Positions 1-7,754 of a stretch of 64,000 nucleotides of DNA are shown one piece after another. The position numbers and the translations under genes are program-made. This stretch comes from Hallella multisaccharivorax DSM 17128. Its GTDB lineage: Bacteria > Bacteroidota > Bacteroidia > Bacteroidales > Bacteroidaceae. Each line of letters begins with the position of its first letter. The stretch's first letter is position 1. The notes below the pieces were generated by a model. It made no database searches, was not told the DNA's origin, and worked only from the letters and a program-made list of their open reading frames with translations. The stretch is taken from positions 2,488,953 to 2,552,952 of the forward strand of contig NZ_GL945017.1 of the NCBI RefSeq assembly GCF_000218235.1, in the 5' to 3' direction.

Positions 1-501
1 TGGTCTGCCCTTTCCAAACACATTAAAAGAGCCATTGCTACCAGAGACTCTTGGAATTTGAGATAACACATCATCAGCTGTACCAGCTTGACGTAATAGT
101 GAATTTTGTATGTTCACGACCATCCCTTCATCAGATATTTTAATCTGCGGTCTGTGCCCTATTACGGTCATGCTACCCATTGTATATGTTTCGGGTTGCA
201 TCTGAATATTTCCGATGTTTCCGATGTCTCCTGATTGTATATTAACATAAATTGTCTTATAACCTATGCTCGACACTTTCAGTATGCAGTTCTTATTCGT
301 GGTTCCGATTTCGAACATACCATTATCTTTCGATATGGTTCCTTGAATATACGACGAATCATTCAAAGAGAGTAATATAATGTTAGCGAATGGTAATGGT
401 TGTGATAACTCATCAATGACACGCCCTTTTATACTTTGTGCATAAGAGGTTATTGGTAACATTATTATGGATATATAAAATAATAAAGTCAACCGTTTCA
501 T
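1..501 (-). CDS. TonB-dependent receptor-like outer-membrane protein, N-terminal part (runs off the left edge)
   Basis: The reading frame opens with ATG at 501 and stays open to base 1, giving 167 residues. A signal peptide (MKRLTLLFYISIIMLPITSYAQ) is followed by a CarboxypepD_reg-like domain with the usual KGRVIDE, GYKTIYV and NIQMQPE elements. A plug-like stretch then reads VLSQIPRVSGSNGSFNVFGK. This order is typical of the OMP_b-brl_3 type TonB-receptor-like proteins of Bacteroidota, which build a 22-strand barrel in the outer membrane. The substrate cannot be read from this fragment. A promoter with TATTTTTG at 583-590 lies in the repeat just upstream. The protein at 47074-49869 has the same architecture. 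Confidence 0.82.
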   Translation of the reverse strand, partial: MKRLTLLFYISIIMLPITSYAQSIKGRVIDELSQPLPFANIILLSLNDSSYIQGTISKDNGMFEIGTTNKNCILKVSSIGYKTIYVNIQSGDIGNIGNIQMQPETYTMGSMTVIGHRPQIKISDEGMVVNIQNSLLRQAGTADDVLSQIPRVSGSNGSFNVFGKGRP

Positions 502-534
502 AATTGCATGGTATATATATTTTAAAATGACATT

Positions 535-661
535 ACTTATCTGCCATTGTCAATAAAGACTTGACGACATCATTTATGATAGCAAAAATAAGAAATATAA
601 AAGAAACAAATGTCAAGAAAATGGAAGTATAAGAAGGTGTGCAATGTAATTAATGATATTT
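535..661. repeat. 127-bp direct repeat, copy 1, with a minus-strand promoter
   Basis: This stretch matches 4293-4419 at all but about 8 of 127 positions in the same orientation. Read on the minus strand it contains TATTTTTG (583-590), which fits the Bacteroidota -7 box TAnnTTTG, with a TTTG about 16 nt upstream. It therefore probably drives the receptor gene that starts at 501. The conserved part continues past the predicted transcription start into the leader. Confidence 0.8.
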
Positions 662-703
662 GTCAGCAGAAGCATGTTGCTATAGATTTGAGTAAAGCCT
701 ATA

Positions 704-1147
704 TTACCAAGGTTGTCGTTCTATCCTTTTTTCTATAGGTGGCTCTCCCGCAAGTCCCCTTTGTGCATTAAGCCGTTTTTGCAATTCCTTTCTTTCGTTA
801 TCTGTTAGTAATTTTCCATTGTAATAAACTCTAGAGTCAAGCTCTAGATAATTATCAGTTCTTGCTATAAGTGGTAAGTAATGCAAGTTGAGAAAATAAA
901 TGTCCAAAGGAGATAGGTGATATTGTAGGGCAATGCTGGCCCCACCTTTACGAGTAAGTATCTTTTTACTTTTATCAGAGGGATATTTGCTGAAAGAATA
1001 AGAGGAAGCAAGTGTAATGGAGTAAAAGTCAAAAGCTCCATTCATAGTATAGTTTTTGCTTTGCTTGTCAAAAAGTGACTTACAATTTTCTTTGATATTA
1101 TCCCAATTTATGGTTATAAAATCATCACTATAGGCAGAGCCATACAT
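704..1147 (-). CDS. Hypothetical protein, 147 aa
   Basis: I do not recognise a family. The protein has no signal peptide or membrane segment. It is rich in aromatic residues in the middle (YFLNLHYLPLIARTDNYLEL) and ends in a basic, proline-containing tail. It begins 25 bases downstream of the lipoprotein-like gene at 1173-1757 and is probably co-transcribed with it from the promoter near 2051-2082. It could be a cytoplasmic partner, or the surviving C-terminal part of a longer protein. Base composition is AT-rich, like the rest of the first 4.9 kb. Confidence 0.55.
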   Translation of the reverse strand: MYGSAYSDDFITINWDNIKENCKSLFDKQSKNYTMNGAFDFYSITLASSYSFSKYPSDKSKKILTRKGGASIALQYHLSPLDIYFLNLHYLPLIARTDNYLELDSRVYYNGKLLTDNERKELQKRLNAQRGLAGEPPIEKRIERQPW

Positions 1148-1172
1148 AGTATGAGAAATTTAATAGGATGTT

Positions 1173-1757
1173 TCATTCTAAGTTTGCGTCAAATTTTCCG
1201 TTGATTTTAATGTTCTCACCTTGGAGAGTATAGGTGCCACGACATCTTAATCCGTCATGGTATATCTCTGTAATTCTAAAGTCACCACCATAACTATTGA
1301 AGTGTTTCCCCCTTTCTCTTACAATTGCTGTTCCTTTTATTTTGCACCTTTTGAGTTCTGACAAGACTCGTTTTCCTGGCACAGTAAGATAATCATCATC
1401 ATCTACAATATTGGCTACGCCTTCGTCTGGCTCTAATTTATAATTCATATCTGTTATTTTATTAGTTGAATCATTGCGTATATAGAAGCATAGTTCGTAC
1501 GAAGCATCTTTCGTCTGATAGCCATTGTCCTTCGGTGCCAATTTGGCCTGATAGGTGATGAGACTGTCAGATGAACGTAGCCCTGTCACGACCGAAGGTG
1601 TAAATATATACTTTGATCCAATTTGATAATAAGTGCTATCATTGATTGTCGCAGATCCAAGTTCAGAATCGGAATATCCTTCAAAAGTAAAAACTTTATC
1701 GCAACATTCAAATAGAGGAAGAATGGATAATAATATAATATAATAGATACGTTTCAT
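1173..1757 (-). CDS. Putative lipoprotein, 194 aa, unknown function
   Basis: The N-terminus MKRIYYIILLSILPLFECCDK has a basic start, a hydrophobic core and two cysteines. This suggests a lipoprotein signal, although the residues before the Cys (FE) are not a canonical lipobox. The mature part is acidic with a C-terminal run (RCRGTYTLQGENIKINGKFD) resembling small Bacteroidota beta-rich lipoproteins such as DUF5025; that resemblance is only suggestive. It is the first gene of a two-gene unit with 704-1147. A strong promoter lies about 290 nt upstream, leaving a long untranslated leader. Confidence 0.55.
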   Translation of the reverse strand: MKRIYYIILLSILPLFECCDKVFTFEGYSDSELGSATINDSTYYQIGSKYIFTPSVVTGLRSSDSLITYQAKLAPKDNGYQTKDASYELCFYIRNDSTNKITDMNYKLEPDEGVANIVDDDDYLTVPGKRVLSELKRCKIKGTAIVRERGKHFNSYGGDFRITEIYHDGLRCRGTYTLQGENIKINGKFDANLE

Positions 1758-2531
1758 ATCATTTGTTTATATCTGTTGTAAATGTGATGGTAAATGGTAT
1801 TAGCTGTATAGTTTCCTGACAATTTTATTTTATGTTTAATTATTTTAATTATACAAGGAAAGAACGAAAATGAGTGATAAAACATGCTTCTCCGTTCCCA
1901 CTTTATAATCGTCTATTTTGTAAAGATAAAAAAATATTGATACTCATGATAATGTTTTTTCTTAATTTTTAGGGTTCTGTCATAAGATGTTTTTACTTGT
2001 CGTCATAATGTCCCATTGCGGACACTACTAACACAGTTATATATTTGCTGCAAAGATAAATAGAAAAAATGAATATTGCAAATAAAACGTGTACTTTTTT
2101 TGGTATACTATATAAAAAATGAATATCCGCAATCATCCAAATCAGTAGATTCTATGCTTGAAAGTACATATTTTTTATAAGTGATTGAGAATGAGATAAG
2201 TTTTTATCTCATAAAAAGAAGAGGTTACGAATTAGAAATATACAGAATGTAGTATCCTGCTGTGATTTGCATAACTGTCCAAAGAACTCTTTCGGTTGCA
2301 AGGGTACGATATTTAATTGGGGATAAAGAATGTTTTAGGATTTTTTATCCTCGATTTTTTGCTTGGGTAAATCTGTTTTTATAAAACAACATTCTTCTCT
2401 ATTTTTTTTGCTATTTCCATTTCGTTTTACATGAAAATTCTTCATCGCCGTTATCGTAGTCATAAATAATGTCGCTCATCACATATTAGTGAACAACATT
2501 ATTATGACTATACAAACAAGTGGCAGCACCC
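1758..2531. other. AT-rich intergenic region with promoter and hairpin
   Basis: No convincing gene is seen in these 774 bases. The region contains the promoter at 2051-2082 and a long leader toward 1757. A short perfect hairpin lies at 2191-2212 (ATGAGATAA, 4-nt loop, TTATCTCAT) and lacks a T-run on either strand. The small plus-strand open frames here look like chance. Confidence 0.6.
2051..2082 (-). promoter_or_regulatory. Bacteroidota sigma-ABfr-type promoter for 1173-1757
   Basis: Read on the minus strand: TTTG (2082-2079), a 20-nt spacer, then TATCTTTG (2058-2051). This is a full match to TTTG-N19/20-TAnnTTTG. The predicted start is near 2045. Confidence 0.7.
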
Positions 2532-3317
2532 TTACTTTCTCAATATTTTTTCCTTCCACTCTCCCAAATCTGCAGGCTGCAATATTTTTTTGTGTAAAAC
2601 ACCATTTTGGGAAGTTTCTAATATATACACCATTTTGTCATTATCAACTTTCTCCTTCAAAGTTGAAATAACACGAAACTCCCCATTTTGAAATTTATAT
2701 TTCACATTAACGTAACAAGAAGCATTTTCTCTGGAGAAAGAATATATACATTTCTGTCTATTATCTATTGAGGGATTCAATATATAAGAAAACGAAGGGG
2801 TAATTTTAAATTGATTTTCGTTGTCATTCCATAGGAAACAATCATAAATATCGGCCCCCTGATTTCCGAAACCTCCCCTGTAGATTAAAAGGTCTTTATT
2901 TCCATCAAAATCAACATCCACAAAATCAATTTTGCCTATTGAATCTCGTCCTATGGTAGGAGAGCCATATTCATCCCAATTATATTTATATATGATAGTC
3001 TGAATTTTTTTATCACCTCTAAAAACAAAGATTTTGTTGGTGTCAGGCAAATGAGTTATGCTGTTTATTGTCACAGTATTATCTATATGGAATATTTTTC
3101 CCCCCGATGATGTATCGCTAGGAATCGATGATGTATCGCTAGGAATCTTGGCATGAATACTGTTATCGTGCTTACTTGTTGATACAACACGCTTGTTTTG
3201 TTGGCATGATATACACGCTATTGGTATAACCAATAGCGTAATATATAACAACAAGAGGTATGCCAAACTTGACACTCCTCTATTTTGTCTATTTAAATAT
3301 CGTCTTTGATTTTGCAT
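2532..3317 (-). CDS. Lipoprotein with DxDxDGxxD motif, XAC2610-like; candidate immunity protein
   Basis: The start chosen is the ATG at 3317 because AAGAAAGG lies six bases upstream; an ATG at 3323 is the alternative. The 261-aa product has a basic N-terminus, a hydrophobic segment (about residues 17-37) and a Cys at 38 that could be lipidated. Residues 134-142 read DVDFDGNKD, a calcium-loop motif, followed by an aromatic, glycine-rich GGFGNQG stretch. This pattern resembles XAC2610-family periplasmic lipoproteins, one of which inhibits a GH19 peptidoglycan hydrolase in Xanthomonas. The gene overlaps the end of the GH19 gene at 3289-4164 by 29 bp, so the two are co-translated. An in-frame 21-bp duplication (3106-3147) repeats IPSDTSS in the linker after the lipid anchor. 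The immunity role is inferred from the pairing, not shown. Confidence 0.6.
   Translation of the reverse strand: MQNQRRYLNRQNRGVSSLAYLLLLYITLLVIPIACISCQQNKRVVSTSKHDNSIHAKIPSDTSSIPSDTSSGGKIFHIDNTVTINSITHLPDTNKIFVFRGDKKIQTIIYKYNWDEYGSPTIGRDSIGKIDFVDVDFDGNKDLLIYRGGFGNQGADIYDCFLWNDNENQFKITPSFSYILNPSIDNRQKCIYSFSRENASCYVNVKYKFQNGEFRVISTLKEKVDNDKMVYILETSQNGVLHKKILQPADLGEWKEKILRK
3106..3147. repeat. 21-bp tandem duplication inside the lipoprotein gene
   Basis: Two exact adjacent copies (3106-3126 and 3127-3147) encode IPSDTSS twice in the low-complexity linker after the lipidated Cys. The duplication keeps the frame. Confidence 0.9.
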
Positions 3318-4164
3318 ATGCATCCTTTCTTGCTTGCAAGCCATTTGTTCCACCATTAATCTCTTGCGTAACCTTTGTAACAGTTGCGTCTGCTGATAAG
3401 GAAGCCCATTGGGATATTTTGGTATTAATATCTTTGAACACATCCCAATACCAACCTGCACTCTCAAAGGCATAATTCTTAGCAACATGCTGGGTGGCAT
3501 ATTCCGCTGGAAATTTTATCCCCTCATCAGTAACCTTCAGCGTATCTTTCATGTAATTGTAGAATGCTGTGTAATTGTCCTCCCATGTCAATTGCATAAA
3601 GCCACCACCACAGTATGGTGCATATCGTTGGTACTTCTTATCATATTCACTTTTGGCCTTTCCTGGTACATAAATGTACTCTGTAAAGGTTCTTCCTTTA
3701 TCCGTTTCAACAAAGCCTTGGGCCAAAAAGTGTCTGACTTTGGTCTTAGAAGTAATGTGGTAGCGGTTACACATCTCATTCAGAGCCGTAACATTGGCGG
3801 GTTTTAAAACTTCCTTACCGAAGCCCATACGAGCCAATTTTCCAGCCGTAATATTCACCACACCGTCAACGAGCCATTCTGTATCACTCACATTATCCTG
3901 TAAGACAGCTAAACTTGACTGTCCCAACAATCCGTCGCTGGTCAATCCGAAATCTTTTTGAAATTTTGCGATAACACTCTTCAAAGCTGAATCATAGGTT
4001 TCGCTTGTCAAATTGCAAGAATAGCCTTTTTGTTTGAGCAAACCTCTACATGTAAGAACAGAATCACCTACGTCACCAACTTTCAAGTATGCCGAACCTT
4101 GCTGGATTGCATAGATTGATGGTGCCTCGCTCAATACAGATTTAACACTTGTTTCAGAATTCAT
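3289..4164 (-). CDS. GH19-type peptidoglycan hydrolase with N-terminal PG-binding domain; candidate secreted toxin
   Basis: The 291-aa protein has no signal peptide. Residues about 27-90 form a PG_binding_1 domain (VGDVGDSVLTCRGLLKQKG, FQKDFGLTSDGLLGQSSLAVLQ). Residues about 100-291 are a GH19 chitinase-like fold of the COG3179 type: FLAQGFVET with the likely catalytic Glu at 153, a second candidate Glu at 162, GGGFMQLTW at 186-194, and a FESAGWYW segment. Such enzymes cut peptidoglycan glycan strands. Because there is no export signal and the next overlapping gene is a lipoprotein with an XAC2610-like motif, an effector/immunity pair delivered by a contact-dependent system is a good inference. 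A phage endolysin remnant is the alternative, but no phage genes are nearby. Its promoter (TATCTTTG, 4341-4348) lies in repeat copy 2. Confidence 0.78.
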   Translation of the reverse strand: MNSETSVKSVLSEAPSIYAIQQGSAYLKVGDVGDSVLTCRGLLKQKGYSCNLTSETYDSALKSVIAKFQKDFGLTSDGLLGQSSLAVLQDNVSDTEWLVDGVVNITAGKLARMGFGKEVLKPANVTALNEMCNRYHITSKTKVRHFLAQGFVETDKGRTFTEYIYVPGKAKSEYDKKYQRYAPYCGGGFMQLTWEDNYTAFYNYMKDTLKVTDEGIKFPAEYATQHVAKNYAFESAGWYWDVFKDINTKISQWASLSADATVTKVTQEINGGTNGLQARKDAYAKSKTIFK

Positions 4165-4292
4165 ATCTATTTTGTTAATGAATATTGTTTGACATTACAT
4201 CCTAACTACAGAAGGCGCGAATGATTTGCACGTGTATATTGTAGTGAGCATCCACTTAGCGCTCTGCTGCTATAAGTTCTAATTGATAGAGA

Positions 4293-4419
4293 ACTTATCT
4301 GCCATTGTCAATAAAGATTTAACGACATCATTTATGATTGCAAAGATAGGAAATATAAAAGAAACGAATGTCAAGAAAATGGAAGTATAAGAAGGTGTGC
4401 GGTGTAATTAATGATATTT
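4293..4419. repeat. 127-bp direct repeat, copy 2, with a minus-strand promoter
   Basis: This copy is about 94% identical to 535-661. Read on the minus strand it contains TATCTTTG (4348-4341), a perfect -7 box, and a TTGACATTCG stretch upstream. It should start the GH19-lipoprotein transcript with a leader of about 170 nt. In copy 1 the -7 box is TATTTTTG, still a match. Confidence 0.8.
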
Positions 4420-4500
4420 AACGCAATATATGGTGGTAAAAGTTTGTTCATTAGAAAAACAAGTATTAAATTCGTATTATACCATTTAATCATTTCCAAC

Positions 4501-4702
4501 ATGAAACAAAAGACACTTTCTTTTCAGATGAAATTTAGAATAAGTGTTATGCTATAAGGAACCTGCAAGAACTTTGAATCAGGGTTTTATAATAACCACC
4601 ACACTTACATTTGAAAATGATGCATTAATATCTATAAAACAAGATGATAAAACCATATCTAATATAGAATTATCTTTAGAATCTATTCAAAGAAGAAGAT
4701 AA
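4501..4702 (+). pseudogene. Possible frameshifted small gene upstream of a terminator
   Basis: ATG at 4501 opens a short frame (MKQKTLSFQMKFRISVML) that stops at 4558. A second frame overlaps it from 4544 and runs to TAA at 4702, ending LSLESIQRRR. Joined by a one-base shift they would give a protein of about 67 aa. A perfect plus-strand terminator follows at once. I recognise no family, and this could be a chance frame. Confidence 0.3.
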
Positions 4703-4710
4703 CATATATA

Positions 4711-4744
4711 GCAAAGCAGATTATATTACTGCTTTGCTTTTTTA
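4711..4744 (+). terminator. Rho-independent terminator
   Basis: A perfect 9-bp stem, GCAAAGCAG (4711-4719) with CTGCTTTGC (4729-4737), has a 9-nt loop and is followed by a run of T. It points rightward and would end the small reading frame at 4544-4702. It also separates this AT-rich island from the M16 operon. Confidence 0.7.
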
Positions 4745-4920
4745 TCTACTCATCCATATACTATTTGACCAGAGCCGGAACAGCCAACGAACCATATCGG
4801 TTATGAAGACCATAGAGAGATTAAACCTTGCTCTACATGCAAGAGAAAGACATAGGGGGCGTCAACTGAACTGCGGTCACAGGCCTTGCTTAAAATGGGG
4901 GTATAGCATAAAGACCATAG

Positions 4921-7728
4921 TCAATCTGCAGAAAGCATGGTAACTTCTATACGGCGATTACTATTCAGGATGTTCTTGGCAATCTGCTGAATATCCTGAG
5001 GAGTAACAGCATTAACCATTTGTTTATAATCCTTGTCCAGGTCAACATCATAGCGCAGCTGGCTGTAGATGATGTAATTCCAGTAGTCGTTGGTGATGAC
5101 TGCTTGGTCGTATTGTTTCAGCAAATATTCTTTCACTTTCTGCATGCTGGTTGGCTCAGGGCCATACTTGGCAATATTCGCAATCTGCTGGTAGATGATC
5201 GGCATTATCATCTCATATTTTGCAGGGTCAGTGTCGAATGCTATCTTCAATAGGGCATGCGGATTACTATTTTTGTCAAGACTTGCCGACAAGCTTACTC
5301 CATAAACTCCCCCCTTCTCCTCACGGACAGAGTCGGTATATGCAATTGAGAGTACACGTTTGAAGACATCAAGCTGCAAATCTTTTTTAGTATTATATGG
5401 TTCATCCCAAGTATAGAAGATGTTCACCTTTGACAGGGGGGTCTGCATTTTTCTCTTCCAGCGATGTGTCTCGTTGCAGTTGCGTACATCAGGGTATGTG
5501 TTGGCAAAGGTTTCTTTCTTTCCTGTTGAAGGAAGCGAGGCGATATACTGCTCAAGAAGTGGACGCAATGTTTCCAATTCAATATTGCCGATGAGAATCA
5601 TCTTGAAGTTTGAGGCATTGCTGAACCGTTCGTGATAAATTTCCAATACACGGTCATAGCTTATTTTGTCAAGCATCTTTGCTTTTACAGGTTGTACACG
5701 CGGAGAATTACCATATACGATATTTGCAATAGAGTCGTTGTAGCTTACCTTTGGACTTGCCTCGCGGTTTGTAAGGAACGAACGCATACGGTTGAGCTCT
5801 GAGCTGAAAGCCTTATCATCACGACGCAAAGAGGTAAAATAGAGGTAAGCAAGCTCAAACATGGTCTTGACATCTTTAACTGATGACTGGCCACTGATGC
5901 TCTGTGTTTCAATACCTACATTAGCGCTTACAAGTACATTCTTATCCGAAAGGATCTTGCCTAAAGTAACCTTGTCAAAATCTGCAAGACCACCTTCTTT
6001 TACAGCTGTTGCGATGAATTCTGTATTAGGAATGTCGCTATCTGGATAAAGTGATGCACCACCTTCGCCAAAGAATCGCATAACAACCTGATCCTTATTA
6101 TAATCCGTTTTTTTGAAATACACTTTCACACCATTGCTGAGTATCAGTTCTGTTGTTCCATGAACGGATGGCTTTTCACTTCTGATGCTTCCTTTCTCTG
6201 GCAGGTGCTTGATGAGCTCGTTAGCAATTTCTTTCTCTTTATAAGCGGGATATTTGCGTGCCTGTGCATCAAGGACATACTTCTCGAGTTCTGCATCAGA
6301 TGGGATATTGTATCCTTTCTTGTCTGGCGCATAAACCACTAATACTTGGTTCTTGTCGGATATAGCTTCACGCATTGCAGCATTGACCTCCTTGAGTGTG
6401 ACTACCTTGTCAAATTGCCGGGCCAGCTGCAGAGCATATTCTTCTGTTGTCATTGGCTCTGAATTCAGGAAGTTCTGCAGAGCTTTGCGAACATAGAATG
6501 AATTGCGATGATCGGTGCGTTGATTATATTGACGTTCCATCACCTTCATACGGAAAGCCTTTGCGCGGTCAAGCTCACTTTGAGTGAATCCATGCTGACG
6601 AATCTGTTCAACGCATCCGACAGCAGCATTAAATGACCTGCGGATATTCTCCTGACGTGCACCGAACGAGAGGGTGAAGGCATCCTTAGTGCGGCTTATA
6701 AAGAATGAAGAGAGTCTGGCAGAAGCACTAAGACATGGTTTTGTACCGCTGTTCTGCATCTCATCAAGACGATTACCAACAATATAGTTGATGATATCAT
6801 CAACATAGGCATCACGCTGATATTTCACTGATTGCTTCTCTGAGTCTGGTACAGCATCACGTTTCATATATAGGTTTACAAGCATGATAGGCTGCTCTGG
6901 ATCCTTGAGAGATGCAACTATCATCTTGTCATTATCAGTAACCGGGAAGTATTCCCTTTTTGCTGCATTTACAGGCATTGGTATATTGCTGAAGATAGAG
7001 ACAATTTTCTTCTCGACAGCATCTACATCAATATCACCAACCACAATGATGGCCTGCAAATCAGGACGATACCACTTTTGGTAATAATCACGAAGATCCT
7101 GATACGGGAAATGGTCAACAATGTCCATTGATCCAATAGGCATACAGTCTTCGTATTTAGTGCCCTTGTAGATAATAGGCAGAGCCTCTTCCATCATACG
7201 TTGCACAGCCATACCGGCGCGGCGGGTACGCCATTCCTCATGAATCACACCGCGTTCCTTGTCGATTTCCTTATCTGTAAGATCAAGGTAATGGCTCCAG
7301 TCGTGCAGAATCAAAAGGGTAGAGTCTATATTTGCGCCACCTCGGACAGGAACAGCACTAACATGGTAAACCGTTTCATCCACGGAGGTATAGGCATTCA
7401 GGTTAGCACCAAACTTTATGCCATGGGCTTCGCACCAATGGACGATACTTGGACTGTCGGCAGTGCCGCGAAAATTCCGACTACCATTAAATGCCATGTG
7501 TTCCAGGAAGTGAGCCAATCCACGCTGACGGGGCTCCTCAAGAATACTTCCTACACGCTGAGCAATGTAGAAGTCGGCAATTCCAGCCTCTTTGGCATTA
7601 TGACGGATATAATACGACATGCCGTTAGCCAATTTCCCCACTCGGTAACTCTTGTCGGTTTCTACGTTTTGGGCCCCTGCCGCAGTAGCAATGAACAGCA
7701 GCAAAAGGCTTGACATGATTTTCTTCAT
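4921..7728 (-). CDS. Secreted M16-family zinc metallopeptidase (pitrilysin-like), 935 aa
   Basis: The ATG at 7728 is chosen because it starts a clear signal peptide (MKKIMSSLLLLFIATAAGAQ); the open frame extends a little further upstream. Residues 73-77 read HFLEH, the inverted HxxEH zinc motif of M16 peptidases, and the distal Glu ligand lies in the ERGVIHEEW segment. The length fits a two-lobe enzyme in which the second half is a catalytically inactive M16_C-type lobe. It should hydrolyse peptides in the periplasm or at the cell surface. It is the last gene of the operon that starts with the TonB receptor at 14381 and follows the DUF6850 barrel by 26 bp, so it may trim a peptide or protein ligand handled by that receptor. 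Confidence 0.88.
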   Translation of the reverse strand: MKKIMSSLLLLFIATAAGAQNVETDKSYRVGKLANGMSYYIRHNAKEAGIADFYIAQRVGSILEEPRQRGLAHFLEHMAFNGSRNFRGTADSPSIVHWCEAHGIKFGANLNAYTSVDETVYHVSAVPVRGGANIDSTLLILHDWSHYLDLTDKEIDKERGVIHEEWRTRRAGMAVQRMMEEALPIIYKGTKYEDCMPIGSMDIVDHFPYQDLRDYYQKWYRPDLQAIIVVGDIDVDAVEKKIVSIFSNIPMPVNAAKREYFPVTDNDKMIVASLKDPEQPIMLVNLYMKRDAVPDSEKQSVKYQRDAYVDDIINYIVGNRLDEMQNSGTKPCLSASARLSSFFISRTKDAFTLSFGARQENIRRSFNAAVGCVEQIRQHGFTQSELDRAKAFRMKVMERQYNQRTDHRNSFYVRKALQNFLNSEPMTTEEYALQLARQFDKVVTLKEVNAAMREAISDKNQVLVVYAPDKKGYNIPSDAELEKYVLDAQARKYPAYKEKEIANELIKHLPEKGSIRSEKPSVHGTTELILSNGVKVYFKKTDYNKDQVVMRFFGEGGASLYPDSDIPNTEFIATAVKEGGLADFDKVTLGKILSDKNVLVSANVGIETQSISGQSSVKDVKTMFELAYLYFTSLRRDDKAFSSELNRMRSFLTNREASPKVSYNDSIANIVYGNSPRVQPVKAKMLDKISYDRVLEIYHERFSNASNFKMILIGNIELETLRPLLEQYIASLPSTGKKETFANTYPDVRNCNETHRWKRKMQTPLSKVNIFYTWDEPYNTKKDLQLDVFKRVLSIAYTDSVREEKGGVYGVSLSASLDKNSNPHALLKIAFDTDPAKYEMIMPIIYQQIANIAKYGPEPTSMQKVKEYLLKQYDQAVITNDYWNYIIYSQLRYDVDLDKDYKQMVNAVTPQDIQQIAKNILNSNRRIEVTMLSAD

Positions 7729-7754
7729 TGTCTTGTTATTTGTTTTTGTTTTGT

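Noticed and set aside
3289..4164. Prophage endolysin
   Set aside because: No holin, tail, capsid or integrase genes are nearby, and a lipoprotein gene overlaps it. It is kept only as an alternative.
4734..4943. 69-codon plus-strand frame after the terminator
   Set aside because: It starts in the T-run of the terminator, resembles no family, and runs into the end of the M16 gene.
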